Shown: positions 44,101-52,535 of the stretch, piece after piece
Numbering within the stretch: position 1 is the first letter of the stretch
Layout of the letters: each line of letters begins with the position of its first letter
Assembly (NCBI GenBank): GCA_963798985.1
Contig: CAWCVL010000001.1
Coordinates: 1-64,000 of the forward strand
Direction: 5' to 3'
Length of the DNA stretch: 64,000 bases
From: JACCTU01 sp963798985
GTDB lineage: Bacteria; Actinomycetota; Thermoleophilia; Gaiellales; Gaiellaceae
Translations under genes and position numbers: made by a program
The notes under the pieces: model-generated
What the model saw: the letters and a program-made list of their open reading frames with translations, nothing else
What the model was told of the DNA's origin: nothing
The model's database searches: none

Positions 44101-45431
44101 GGGTACGCGCGTCGCACCAGCCGGTGCAGGTCGTCGACGGCGATCTCCTCGTCGGCGGTGATCGCGACGATCTGCTGCGCGAGCACGTCGAGCGGGTTGC
44201 GCGGGATGACCGTCTCCTCGATGTCGCCGTCGAGAACGCGGCGCGCCACGACGGCGGACTCGAGCAGGTCTGCGCGGAACTTCGGGAAGATGCGCCCGCG
44301 CGAGACCGCGCCGAGCTCGTGGCCGGCGCGACCGATGCGCTGAAGCCCTCGCGCAACCGACTTTGGCGACTCGACCTGGATCACGAGGTCGACGGCACCC
44401 ATGTCGATGCCGAGCTCGAGCGACGAGGTCGCGACGAGGCACGGGATGCGCCCGGCCTTGAGCTCCTCCTCGACGATCAGCCGCTGCTCGCGCGCGAGCG
44501 AGCCGTGGTGCGAGCGTGCGATCTCTTCGTGCTGATCGCCGTCCTCTTTGTCCGCGTTCGCGAGCTCGTTCAACCGAAGCGCGAGGCGTTCGGCGAGGCG
44601 CCGGTTGTTCACGAAGACGATCGTCGAGCGGTGCTCGCGGACGAGCTCCAGGATCTTCGGGTAGATCGAGGGCCAGATCGACTGCTGCGGCGATTCGCCG
44701 CCGGTGCCGAGGATGTCCTGCACGTCGGCGCCCTGGCCGGGCTCGCGCATGTCGTCGAGCGGCACGATCACTTGCAGATCGAGTTCTTTCCGCGTGCCCA
44801 CGTCGACGAGCCGAATCGGGCGCGCACCGGACACGAAGCGGCCGATCTCGTCCATCGGACGCTGCGTCGCAGAGAGGCCGATGCGCTGGAAGGACGTCTC
44901 GTTCAGCGCTTCGAGGCGCTCGACGGTCAGCGCCATGTGCGCGCCGCGCTTCGTGCCTGCGACCGCGTGCACCTCGTCGAGGATCAGCGTGTCGACGTTG
45001 CGCAGGATCTCGCGCGCCGCCGACGTCAGCATCAGGAAGAGCGACTCCGGCGTCGTGATCAGGATGTCCGGCGGGTCCTTGACCATCGCCAGTCGCTCCT
45101 TCTGCGGCGTGTCGCCGGTGCGCACGCCCACGCGAAGCTTCGACTGGAGACCCGCCAGCGGGCCGCGCAGGTTGCGCTCGATGTCGTAGTTGAGCGCCTT
45201 CAGCGGCGAGACGTAGATCAGGCGGAGGCCCTCGCCCGGCGTCGCGGTCAGGCGGTCGATCCCGTACAGGAACGCGGCCAGCGTCTTGCCCGAGCCGGTG
45301 GGCGCCTGGATCAGGACGTGCTCGCCGGTGGCGATCGCCGGCCAGCCTGTGGCCTGGGCAGGCGTCGGCTCCCGGAACGCGTTCTGGAACCAGGCACGTG
45401 TCGTCGGGCTGAACGGCGCGAGCGCGTCCAC
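41136..45431 (-). CDS. lhr: Lhr-family large DEAD/DEAH helicase
   Basis: 1431 residues, unbroken. Helicase core: AIATGEHVLIQAPTGSGKTL (Walker A), VDTLILDEVHAVAGTKRGAH (DEVH box), FQRIGLSATQRPMDEIGRF (motif III), then motifs IV-VI including LVIQVESPKSVARGLQRIGR. The remaining ~700 residues form the large C-terminal Lhr region. Lhr proteins are ATP-dependent 3'-5' translocases linked to DNA repair. ATG at 45431. That 4.3 kb shows no frame break indicates the sequence quality here is good. Confidence 0.92.
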   Translation of the reverse strand: MDALAPFSPTTRAWFQNAFREPTPAQATGWPAIATGEHVLIQAPTGSGKTLAAFLYGIDRLTATPGEGLRLIYVSPLKALNYDIERNLRGPLAGLQSKLRVGVRTGDTPQKERLAMVKDPPDILITTPESLFLMLTSAAREILRNVDTLILDEVHAVAGTKRGAHMALTVERLEALNETSFQRIGLSATQRPMDEIGRFVSGARPIRLVDVGTRKELDLQVIVPLDDMREPGQGADVQDILGTGGESPQQSIWPSIYPKILELVREHRSTIVFVNNRRLAERLALRLNELANADKEDGDQHEEIARSHHGSLAREQRLIVEEELKAGRIPCLVATSSLELGIDMGAVDLVIQVESPKSVARGLQRIGRAGHELGAVSRGRIFPKFRADLLESAVVARRVLDGDIEETVIPRNPLDVLAQQIVAITADEEIAVDDLHRLVRRAYPFAELSRAQLENVLDMLAGRYPSDEFAELRPRIVWDRTAGVIRGRTGARKLAVTNAGTIPDRGLFGVHLVNGGGRVGELDEEMVYEARAGQTFLLGASTWRIEEITRDRVLVSPAPGVPGAVPFWKGEGVGRPYELGAAIGKFSRELVALPEAKALAKLRDEHTLDDKAARNLLTFLNEQAAATGVVPSDRTVVIERFRDEIGDWRVCVLTPFGGRVHAPWALALAARLRESLGMEVHSIWSDDGIALHLPDADAPPSTEDLMIDPDEIEELVVGELSGSALFGARFRENASRALLIPRRRPGQRTPLWQQRLKAQSLLQVARQYGSFPIILETYRECLQDVFDLPALRGILRGLKLRELDLVDVESQSASPFSSSLLFDYIATYMYEDDTPPAERRAQALSLDRDLLRELLGQEELRDLIDPGALEEVEAQLRGNARNPDELHDVLRRRGDLREGEYDAGFAETLIRERRAFRARVAGEERLIAAEDAGRYRDALGVMPPGGLPDAFLTASDPETALQQLVLRFAKGRGPFTTGQATEHFGRDVEQQLRELERDEKLIRGELRPGGTEREWCDPDVLRRLRRASLAALRKEVEPAEQATLGRFLPSWHGIDRRATLREALVPLQGLALPVKLWESEVLPRRVPNYQPLQLDQLCASGELVWVGAGLDRVALFFREDAGVLGRPAAAAAPETEAAQKIREALAGGAKFWFDLVEATGLEHAEVLPALWDLVWAGEVRNDAWTPLRAGKRYEAPRPQRLRARRFSRQRANTNTATQGRWSLTDNLFAEAPDRRALAELLLERQGIVTRDGVRAEGIPGGYGAVYGELRALETLGICRRGYFVEGLGGAQFSLAGGVERLRELRPRDDDEPDPLVLAAADPAQPYGAAIAWPKRAGGRAARVAGAYVVLLGGEPALYVERGGKSLVALREPAEDWLREALAALVDHVRRRGRKRLAVERFDGEPVGETEVMPLLLEAGFLPGPRRAVLRP

Positions 45432-45484
45432 GCGAACAAGTGTACGCAGGGGTCGATGCCCACAGAGGCGCGTAGAGTCGGCCG

Positions 45485-46024
45485 ATGCTCACTCCGGCGA
45501 TGGTCGTCGGGTCGATGGCGGTGATGGGAGCGACGATGCTCCCGAGCGCGCTGCCCCTCCTCCGCCTCGACTTCGCGACCGCGGGTTCGGCCCGGCATAC
45601 CGGCGCCCTCGCGTTCGGGTACACGACGATCTGGGCTGCCCTCGGTGCCCTGGTGATGCCGCTCGCGATGCTCGGCTCATCCGGACGAGCCTCGGCGGCA
45701 GCGCTCGGAGGCGCGGCGGTCTACCAGGCGTCGCCGGTCTCGCGACGCTGCCTCACGCGGTGCCGCACGCCGCTCGCGCGGATCGTCGTGGGCTGGCGCG
45801 ACGGAACGACCGGCGGGCTCGTGATGGGCTTGCGCGACGGGCTCTGGTGCGCCGGTTGCTGCGCAGGCATGGTGGTGGCCGTGATCGCGCTCGGCGCCGT
45901 CAACATCTGGGCGATGCTCGTCTTCGGCGCGCTGGCGACGCTGCAGAAGGTGACGCCGTTCGGCGTCGCGGCGAGCCTCGCGATCGCTGTCGCGCTCGCG
46001 ATCGGCGCGGTGCTGGTGCTGTGA
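45485..46024 (+). CDS. DUF2182 predicted metal-binding membrane protein
   Basis: 179 residues. DUF2182 features: an early AMMxPS-like MGATMLPSALPLL, GAAVYQASPVSRRCLTRCRT with the paired Cys, and GLRDGLWCAGCCAGMVVAVI with the Cys-x2-Cys-Cys. About five hydrophobic helices. It shares a 4-nt overlap (GTGA) with the DUF1326 gene. These two families co-occur widely and are suspected to handle a metal ion; the metal is not known. Confidence 0.85.
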   Translation: MLTPAMVVGSMAVMGATMLPSALPLLRLDFATAGSARHTGALAFGYTTIWAALGALVMPLAMLGSSGRASAAALGGAAVYQASPVSRRCLTRCRTPLARIVVGWRDGTTGGLVMGLRDGLWCAGCCAGMVVAVIALGAVNIWAMLVFGALATLQKVTPFGVAASLAIAVALAIGAVLVL

Positions 46025-46629
46025 GCTACCGCGTCCGAGGCTCGTACTTCGAGTCGTGCAACTGCGAGGCGATCTGCCCGTGCCGGATGATCGGCGGCGT
46101 CAAGGGGGGTCGCTCGACGTATGGCATCTGTTACGGCGTCCTGTCCTGGGCGATCGACGCCGGGCACGTCGAGAGCGTCGATGTGTCCGGTCTCGCGACC
46201 GCGCTCGTCGTCCGCTACGACGACGACGAGCCCGGCTCGCCGTGGAGCATCGTCCTGCACGTCGACGAGCGAGGCGACGAGACGCAGCGCACTGCGCTCG
46301 AGGACGTCTTCCTCGGTCGCAAGGACGGCGGCCACGTGAGCGTGCTGCCGTGGGTGCGGAAGAAACGCAACCTGATCGACGTCCGCGTCAGCCCGATCGA
46401 GCTCGTGCCGGACGGAGACGGCCGCTCGCTCCGTGTCGGGCGGGTCGCGCGGGTGCGCGCGACACAACCCGTTCCGACCGACGAGCCGGTCGCGTGCGGA
46501 ATCCCCGGCTACGACCGCAGCGGGGTCGAGCTGTACGCCGACGAGCTCGTCGTCGACGACGCGCCCTTCGCGTGGGAGCTCACCGGCAACTGCGCGTTCG
46601 CGTCCGACTTCGACTACGCCTCCGGCTAG
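46021..46629 (+). CDS. DUF1326 protein
   Basis: 202 residues from GTG 46021. The hallmark Cys motif is at the start: GSYFESCNCEAICPCRMIGG, followed by GICYGVLSWAIDAGH. The C-terminal part ends FAWELTGNCAFASDFDY. Soluble partner of the overlapping DUF2182 membrane protein; a metal-related role is inferred from the clustered Cys residues. Confidence 0.85.
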   Translation: MSYRVRGSYFESCNCEAICPCRMIGGVKGGRSTYGICYGVLSWAIDAGHVESVDVSGLATALVVRYDDDEPGSPWSIVLHVDERGDETQRTALEDVFLGRKDGGHVSVLPWVRKKRNLIDVRVSPIELVPDGDGRSLRVGRVARVRATQPVPTDEPVACGIPGYDRSGVELYADELVVDDAPFAWELTGNCAFASDFDYASG

Positions 46630-46681
46630 CGTCCCGCCGTGGACTGGGAGCCGTTTTGCGCGTACCCGTAAGCTTGCGCCC

Positions 46682-47239
46682 GTGAACCCGGATCGGCTCC
46701 ACTTCACCGGCAACGACGACGCCGACCGACTGCTGGCCGAGGACCCGCTCGCGCTGCTGATCGGGTTCGCGCTCGACCAGCAGGTGACCGTGCCGACGGC
46801 GTTCCTCGGACCGCTGAAGCTGAAGGAGCGGCTCGGGAAGCTCGACGCGACGGCGATCGCGCAGATGGACCCTGCCGAGCTCGAGGCGGCCTTCCGCGAG
46901 AAGCCCGCCGTGCACCGCTTTCCGGGGAACATGGCCCGGCGCGTGCAGGAGCTCTGCGCGACGCTCGTCGACGAGTACGGAGGCCGGGCCGAGCGGGTCT
47001 GGACCGAGGCGGCCGACGGCGACGACCTCCGCAAGCGGATCGGTGCGCTGCCGGGGTTCGGCGAGATGAAGACGACGTCGCTCGGCGCCGTGTTGGCGAA
47101 GCGCTTCGGCGTGAGCGCCGCGCAGCCGCTCGTTCCGAACCACCCGACGCTCGGCGACGTCGACTCCGCCGAGGCGCTCACGCGCTATCAGGAAGCAAAG
47201 CGCGCGCACAAGGCAAAGCTCCGCGCCGCGCAAGCGTGA
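46682..47239 (+). CDS. HhH-GPD-type base-excision protein family (TIGR03252-like)
   Basis: 185 residues from GTG 46682. It opens DRLHFTGNDDADRLLAEDPL, followed by ALLIGFALDQQVTVPTAF, then a helix-hairpin-helix LRKRIGALPGFGEMKTTSLG. This is the small HhH-GPD subfamily, without an iron-sulphur cluster. The usual catalytic Lys/Asp pair is not clear, so activity is uncertain. It overlaps the Nudix start by 4 nt. Confidence 0.75.
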   Translation: MNPDRLHFTGNDDADRLLAEDPLALLIGFALDQQVTVPTAFLGPLKLKERLGKLDATAIAQMDPAELEAAFREKPAVHRFPGNMARRVQELCATLVDEYGGRAERVWTEAADGDDLRKRIGALPGFGEMKTTSLGAVLAKRFGVSAAQPLVPNHPTLGDVDSAEALTRYQEAKRAHKAKLRAAQA

Positions 47240-47657
47240 AGTACACCGACCGCGTGCTCGCGTACGTCACGCGCGAGCGCGACGGGCGGAAGGAGCTGCT
47301 CGTCTTCGACCACCGCGACCATCCCTCGGCGGGCACGCAGGTTCCGGCGGGGCGACTCGAGCCCGGCGAGGACATCGAAGCCGGTCTCCTGCGCGAGCTC
47401 GAGGAGGAGGCGGGACTCACGAACGCGCGCGTGCTTCGCACGTTCGGGACGTTCGCACCGGGCGAGCTCCCGCACGGGCGGCGGTACACGAACCACGCGT
47501 TCGAGCTCGAGGCGCCGAGCGCGTCCGACGCCTGGGAGCACGTAGTCGCCGGTGACGGAGACGACGCTGGGCTCGTGTTCCTGTACCGCTGGGTCCCGCT
47601 GGAGCCCGCGCCGGAGCTCTGGGGAGCGGTACCGACCCGGTGCTCGCTCAGCTGTAG
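47236..47657 (+). CDS. Nudix hydrolase, one frameshift near the end
   Basis: About 140 codons. Nudix box GRLEPGEDIEAGLLRELEEE followed by AGL at residues about 38-60. ATG at 47236 overlaps the HhH-GPD gene. Near 47622 one G seems missing from a GGGG run: adding it changes the end to LWGSGTDPVLAQL and a TAG at 47657, a natural end; otherwise the frame runs on antisense through the next gene. The substrate is a nucleoside diphosphate derivative of unknown kind. Confidence 0.8.
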
Positions 47658-48080
47658 TGACGTCTCGACCTGCATCGAGACCGCCTCGGCCTCGGCGAGC
47701 TCGATCGTGATTCCGTCGCGGAGCGTTCCGTGCACCTCGGCGATCTCGTCGACGTGCCGGATCAGCTCCATGATCTCGTCCTCGCCGGCCTCGGCCTCGA
47801 CGCGCGTCGAGTAGCGCAGGTTCGCGGCTCGCGGCGGGTCGCCCTCCCAGTCGCACTCCACGACGACGCGCACGCCGAGCACGTCGAGGTCGCGCTTCGC
47901 CGCTTCGCGGAAGACGTCGTTCGCGAAGCAGGCACCCAGCGCGAGCAGGAGCAGCTGGCCGCCGTTGAAGCCCATGCCCTGGCCCCCGTCCTCGGGGCCA
48001 CGGTCGACGACGAGCGAGTGCGGGCCTGACCAGCCGACCGAGAACGAGCCCTCGTGCGCGCTCCGGACGTGGACGGTCAT
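47640..48080 (-). CDS. OsmC/Ohr-like family protein, 3' end uncertain
   Basis: From ATG 48080: MTVHVRSAHEGSFSVGWSGP, then MGFNGGQLLLLALGACFAND with the OsmC Cys, and VRVVVECDWEGDPPRAANLR. About 140 residues match the family. No stop codon occurs where expected (about 47640) and the frame stays open far beyond, so the end lies in a region with an indel shared with the convergent Nudix gene. It may reduce organic peroxides. The second redox Cys is not evident. Confidence 0.7.
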
Positions 48081-48085
48081 CTGGC

Positions 48086-49523
48086 TCACGGGCTGGATGT
48101 TACGCGCGCGCGCTTCGAGAGGTCTTCCAGGGCGACCCGGGCTGCGGACACCCCGCACATCCCGTGGACGCCGCCCCCAGGCGGAGTCGCGGCCGAGCAG
48201 AGGTACACGCCCGCGAGCGGCGTGCGATAGGGAACGCGGGAGCGAACGGGGCGCGTGAAGAGCTGGCCGAGGTCCATGGCGCCGCAGTTGATGTCGCCGC
48301 CGACCAGGTTGCGGTTGTGGCCCTCGATCTCGGCCGGCCCCCAGGCGCTCCGAGCGAGGACCGTCTCGCGGAAGCCGGGCGCGAAGCGCTCGACCTGCGC
48401 CTCGATCGCCTCCGTGTAGTTCTCGCGCGAGCCGTTCGGGACGTGGCAGTACGCCCACGCGGTGTGCTTGCCGTCGGGCGCGCGGGACGGGTCGAAGCGC
48501 GTGTGCTGCGCGAGGAGGACGAACGGCGCCGGTCCCTTCCTCCCCGTCCAGGCCGCCCACTCCGAGGCGGAGAGCTCGTCGAGCGTGCCGCCGAGGTGGA
48601 CCGTCGCTGCGCGGCCGACCTCGGGCGCGCGCCACGGGATCGGCTCCGAGAGCGCCCAGTCGAGCTTGAACGCGCCCGGGCCGTGGCGGTAGCGGCGAAG
48701 CGCGCGCTCGTAGCGCTCCGGGAAGCGGCCATGCGCGAGGCGAAGCAGCTCGCGCGGTGCGACGTCGGCGAGCACGACGTCTGCGTCCGGGAGCTCGTCG
48801 ACCGGGCTCGACGCGTGCACGCGCACGCCGTGCTCGGCGAGCCGCGCGACGAACGCGTCGGTGAGCCGCTGAGCGCCGCCGCGCGGAAAGCTCCAGCCGT
48901 AGACGTGCCCGAGGACGAGCAACGACAGACCGAACCCCGCGCTCGGCCTTCGCTCGAGCGGGAGCATCGAGTGCGAAGAGTGGCCGGCGAAGAACGCGCG
49001 CGCTCGCTCTGTCGTGAACGTGCTCTCCGCGAGTGATCGCGCAGACGCGAGCGCGTGCAGCGCGGGACGAGGCCCGAGCGTTCGGGCGAGACGGGCGAGC
49101 GAGCGCGCAGACGGCGGCAGCGGGCCGATCAGCACGGGCTCGACGAGCGGCCAGTGCTCGACGAGCGGCGCGACGAGCTTCCTGTATGCCGTCTCCGTCC
49201 ACGCCGAGGCCGTCGGCGGTCGCGTCGAGGTCGCGCTCGAGCAGGACCGCGGTGCCGTCGTCGAGCGGATGCGCAGCCTGTGCGTCCGGCTGGACCCACT
49301 CGACGTCGAGGTCGAGCGAGCGGAAGAACGGCGAGTGCGCGCCGAGCGGGTGGATCGCGGAGCAGACGTCGTGCACGAACCCGGGCAGGGTCAGCTCGAG
49401 CGAGCGGACGCCGCCGCCGAGAGTCTCGTTCGCCTCGTAGACGTCGACGTCGAGCCCCGCGCGCGCCAGCTCGAGCGCGCCGGCGAGGCCGTTCGGGCCC
49501 GAGCCGACGACGACCGCCCTCAC
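48086..49523 (-). CDS. FAD-dependent phytoene-desaturase-type oxidoreductase, one frameshift
   Basis: About 479 codons. From GTG 49523: VRAVVVGSGPNGLAGALELA with the dinucleotide-binding GxGxxG, then the CrtI-like GGGVRSLELTLPGFVHDVCS. A one-base switch near 49189 (extra G in GACGGC) joins to LIGPLPPSARSLAR and on to the C-terminal FAD motif PYRTPLAGVYLCSAATPPGG with VHGMCG. Carotenoid or retinol-type amine/desaturase family; no other carotenoid genes are near, so the substrate is open. The GTG overlaps the LigD-polymerase stop (GTGA). Confidence 0.82.
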
Positions 49524-50411
49524 CGCAGGCTGCGGAGCGCCGGCCCGAGCGACTGGCCGCCGCGAAGCACCGGCTCGTAGAGATCGCCGTGCTGCTCGAT
49601 CCGGCGCGAGCGCCTCTTTCATCCCGAAGTCGCGCGGGCGGACCTTCGGCGTCAGCTCCTCCCAGCGCAGCGGCGTCGAGACGGGCGCGCCCGGGCGAGG
49701 GCGGACCGAGTACGCGGACGCGATCGTCTTGCCGTGGCCGTTCTGCCGGTGGTCGACGAGCACCGCGCCCTCGGGACGCTTCTTCTTCAACCACTCGGTC
49801 GTCGCGAGGCCCGGGTTGCGCTCCTCGACGCCGCGCGAGACGCGCTCGGCGAACTCGTACGTCTGCTGGAACGTCGAGCGACGCGCGATCGGGACGAGCA
49901 CGTGGATCCCCGACGCGCCGCTCGTCTTCACGTACGAGCGCAGGTCGAGCTCCTCGAGCGCCTCGTGCACGAGGTGCGCGACCTTGATCGCGTTCGCGAA
50001 GCCGTCGTCGGGCGGATCGAGGTCGAAGACGACGTAGTCGGGACGCTCAGGCTTGTCGACGCGCGAGTACCACGCGTTCATGTCGATGCAGTTCATCTGC
50101 ACCATCCAGAGGAGCGCGTCGCGCGAGTTGACGAGGGCGAAGTCGACGAGCCGCGGCCCGCCCTCGCGCGGTTGAGTCGTGAACTGCCGAGTCGGGATCC
50201 AGTCGGGTATTCCCTTCGGGGCCTGCTTCTGGAAGTAGGCCTGCTCGTTGATCCCGTGTGGCTGTCGCTTCAACGTGAAGGGCCGGTCCTTCAGGTGCGG
50301 CACGATCGCCGGCGCGACGTCGCCGTAGTACGCGAAGAGGTCGCCCTTCGTGATCCCGTCGTCCGGGAAGAGGACGCGGTCGGCGCTCGTGAGCCGAACC
50401 TCGGGAGACAC
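49520..50411 (-). CDS. ligD: LigD-type polymerase/primase domain protein, one frameshift
   Basis: About 297 codons, polymerase domain alone, with no ligase or nuclease part. From GTG 50411: VRLTSADRVLFPDDGITKGD, RPFTLKRQPHGINEQAYFQK, then PDYVVFDLDPPDDGFANAIK with the metal Asp pair, KTSGASGIHVLVPI and GHGKTIASAYSVRPRPGAPV. Near 49606 an extra C breaks the frame; without it the protein ends LRGGQSLGPALRSLR at 49520. Such proteins work with Ku and ligase in end joining, or as stand-alone primase-polymerases. Fused by overlap to an unrelated FAD oxidoreductase gene. Confidence 0.85.
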
Positions 50412-50515
50412 ACGTGGGACGCTAGGCGATGCTGGGTTCCCGCGATGTTGCATCTGTGACGTTCGAGTGGGAAGATCCGGCCCATCGCCCTGACAACATT
50501 GGGGGAGAGGGAGAG

Positions 50516-50863
50516 ATGCGATTGCGGCGTTTAACGGTTTTGATAGCGGCCGTCGGGTTTGTGCTGGCGCTCCCTGCGCCGGCCGCCGCCCATCACCTGA
50601 TCGTGGATCCGCCGGGTGGGGGCAACGCGACGGAGCACTGGGTCGGAGGCCCGCCGGGCATGACGCTGCCGGAGAACGCGGGCGGTAACGGCTTGCACGA
50701 GTCGCCGATCGGGCTGATGCCCGCGGCGCACAGCGCAGGGCCGAACGACGACAAGGGACTCGTACAGGCGTGCACGGCAACACGTGAGAACGGACACGCA
50801 GCGGTCTCGTTCGTACCGCCAGGGCCACCCGGCTTCGTCGACTGCAGGCACGGCCCACCCTAG
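50516..50863 (+). CDS. Small secreted protein
   Basis: 115 residues from ATG 50516, preceded by a very purine-rich GGGGGAGAGGGAG. Sec signal RRLTVLIAAVGFVLALPAPA ending AAA-H. The mature part is rich in Gly, Pro, Asn and His (HHLIVDPPGGGNATEHWVGG), with two Cys near the end. No family recognised. Monocistronic with its own terminator. Confidence 0.65.
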   Translation: MRLRRLTVLIAAVGFVLALPAPAAAHHLIVDPPGGGNATEHWVGGPPGMTLPENAGGNGLHESPIGLMPAAHSAGPNDDKGLVQACTATRENGHAAVSFVPPGPPGFVDCRHGPP

Positions 50864-50886
50864 GTCAGTCGTCAGATCGAGCGAGC

Positions 50887-50912
50887 GCGGGCGACCGACC
50901 GTGGTCGCCCGC
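50887..50912. terminator. Bidirectional terminator
   Basis: Perfect 10-bp stem GCGGGCGACC / GGTCGCCCGC with a 6-nt loop, between the stop codons of the convergent secreted-protein and acyl-CoA dehydrogenase genes. Confidence 0.7.
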
Positions 50913-50926
50913 GTTCGGCTGCACGC

Positions 50927-52108
50927 CTAGCCGACCCCGGCGAGCAGGAACGCCCGGTTCTCCTTCAGCATCTCGCGCGCGATCACGAGGCGCTGGATCT
51001 CGTTCGTGCCCTCGTAGATCTGCGTGATCTTCGCGTCGCGCATCATGCGCTCCACCGGGTACTCCTTGATGTAGCCGTAGCCGCCGAGGATCTGCACGGC
51101 CTCGGTCGTCACCCACATCGCGGTGTCCGTGCAGAAGAGCTTCGCCTGCGCAGACGCCTTCGTCAGGTCGGCGCCGTCGACGCCCTGGTCGACCATCTCA
51201 CCGAAGCGGTAGAGCAACCCGCGCGCGGCCTCGCACGCCGTCTCCATGTCCGCGAGCTTTCCCGCGATCAACTGGTGCTCTGCGATCGGCTTGCCCATCG
51301 TCTCGCGCGTCTTCGCGTACTGAAGCGCGTAGTCGGTCGCTCCCTGCGCGATCCCGAGGCCCTGCGCCGCGATCCCCGGGCGCGAGCGGTCGAGGATGCG
51401 CATCGCGATCTTGAAGCCGTCGCCCTCCTCGCCGAGCAAGTTCTCGGCGGGGACGCGAGCGTCCTCGAACGCGAGCTCGCCCGTCGTCGAGCCCGTGATC
51501 CCGAGCTTCGGCTCGAGCCGCGTCACCTCGAAGCCCGGCGTGTCCGCCTCGACGACGAACGCGGAGATCCCGGGGTGGCCCGCCTCGGGGTCGGTCTTCG
51601 CGAACACCGTGTAGAGGCTGGCAACGCCCGCGTTCGTGATGAAGCGCTTCGACCCGTTCAGGAGATAGACGTCGCCCTCGCGGCGTGCGGTCGAGCGCAT
51701 CGCAGCGGAGTCCGAGCCTGAGCTCGCCTCCGTGAGCGCGTACGCCGCCAGAAACTCGCCCGACGCGAGCCGCGGCAGGTACCGCTCCTTCTGCTCGTCG
51801 TTGCCGGCGAGCTTCAGCCCGAGCGACCCGAGCTCCTGCACCGCGAGGATCACCCCGCTCGTCGCACAGACCTTCGAGACCTCTTCGATCACGGTCAGCG
51901 CGAGCAGGGCGCCGGTGCCGAGGCCGCCGTAGGTCTCGTCGAAGAAGAGCCCGAAGAGCCCGTGCTCGCGGTAGAGCTCGACGATGTCCCACGGGAACTC
52001 GTGCGACTCGTCGATCTCGGCTGCGCGCGGCGCAATGCGGTCACGCGCGAGCTGCCGGACCAGCTCGCGGATCTCCTTTTGCTCGTCGGTCAGCGGGTCG
52101 AACGACAC
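50927..52108 (-). CDS. Acyl-CoA dehydrogenase
   Basis: 393 residues, complete. The FAD-dependent desaturation domain shows YALTEASSGSDSAAMRSTAR with the usual substrate/FAD loop, RFITNAGVASLYTVFAKTD, and near the end QILGGYGYIKEYPVERMMRD, followed by the catalytic Glu in ITQIYEGTNEIQRLVIAREM. This Glu position is that of short- and medium-chain enzymes. Next to a VOC gene (9-nt gap, same strand). Confidence 0.9.
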   Translation of the reverse strand: MSFDPLTDEQKEIRELVRQLARDRIAPRAAEIDESHEFPWDIVELYREHGLFGLFFDETYGGLGTGALLALTVIEEVSKVCATSGVILAVQELGSLGLKLAGNDEQKERYLPRLASGEFLAAYALTEASSGSDSAAMRSTARREGDVYLLNGSKRFITNAGVASLYTVFAKTDPEAGHPGISAFVVEADTPGFEVTRLEPKLGITGSTTGELAFEDARVPAENLLGEEGDGFKIAMRILDRSRPGIAAQGLGIAQGATDYALQYAKTRETMGKPIAEHQLIAGKLADMETACEAARGLLYRFGEMVDQGVDGADLTKASAQAKLFCTDTAMWVTTEAVQILGGYGYIKEYPVERMMRDAKITQIYEGTNEIQRLVIAREMLKENRAFLLAGVG

Positions 52109-52117
52109 GTTCGTAGG

Positions 52118-52489
52118 TTACTCAGGCTTGTGACAGACGGCCTCGACGTTGTTGCCGTCGGCGTCGTGGACGTAAGCGCCGTAGTAGTTCTCGTGGTAGT
52201 GCGTGCGAAGGCCCGGCGGACCGTTGTCCTTGCCGCCGGCCGCGATCGCGGCCTCGTAGAACGCATCGACGGTCGTCCGGTCCGGAGCCGAGAACGCGAA
52301 GTGCGCCGCGCCGCGACCCTCCGTGTTCGTGATCCAGAACTGCGGGATTCCCGAGCCTGTGCCGAACCCGCACCAACCTTCCTCCGCGCCGTCCATCATC
52401 AGCTTCACACCGAGCGGCGCGAACACCTGCTCGTAGAAGACCTTCGCAGCCGGGACGTCGCTGACCTTGGCCGAGACATGGTCGAGCAT
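52118..52489 (-). CDS. VOC family protein
   Basis: 123 residues from ATG 52489. One VOC domain: MLDHVSAKVSDVPAAKVFYE, then GIPQFWITNTEGRGAAHFAF and the metal-site end YYGAYVHDADGNNVEAVCHK. The same layout is typical of small VOC proteins near acyl-CoA metabolism. It ends 9 nt before the acyl-CoA dehydrogenase gene; co-transcription is likely. Substrate unknown. Confidence 0.88.
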   Translation of the reverse strand: MLDHVSAKVSDVPAAKVFYEQVFAPLGVKLMMDGAEEGWCGFGTGSGIPQFWITNTEGRGAAHFAFSAPDRTTVDAFYEAAIAAGGKDNGPPGLRTHYHENYYGAYVHDADGNNVEAVCHKPE

Positions 52490-52535
52490 GGTGCTCCTTT
52501 CCATCGAGGACGGATCCGAGTCTAGAGTCAGCGCC

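Noticed and set aside
42771..45524. A 900-codon open frame on the plus strand opposite lhr
   Set aside because: Its product has Arg/Glu-rich low-complexity composition and no family features; it is the shadow of the intact helicase gene.
47178..50858. A single open frame of more than 1200 codons on the minus strand
   Set aside because: It strings together pieces of the OsmC, FAD oxidoreductase and LigD genes plus antisense sequence. In GC-rich DNA with few stops such frames arise easily; the family motifs show separate genes.
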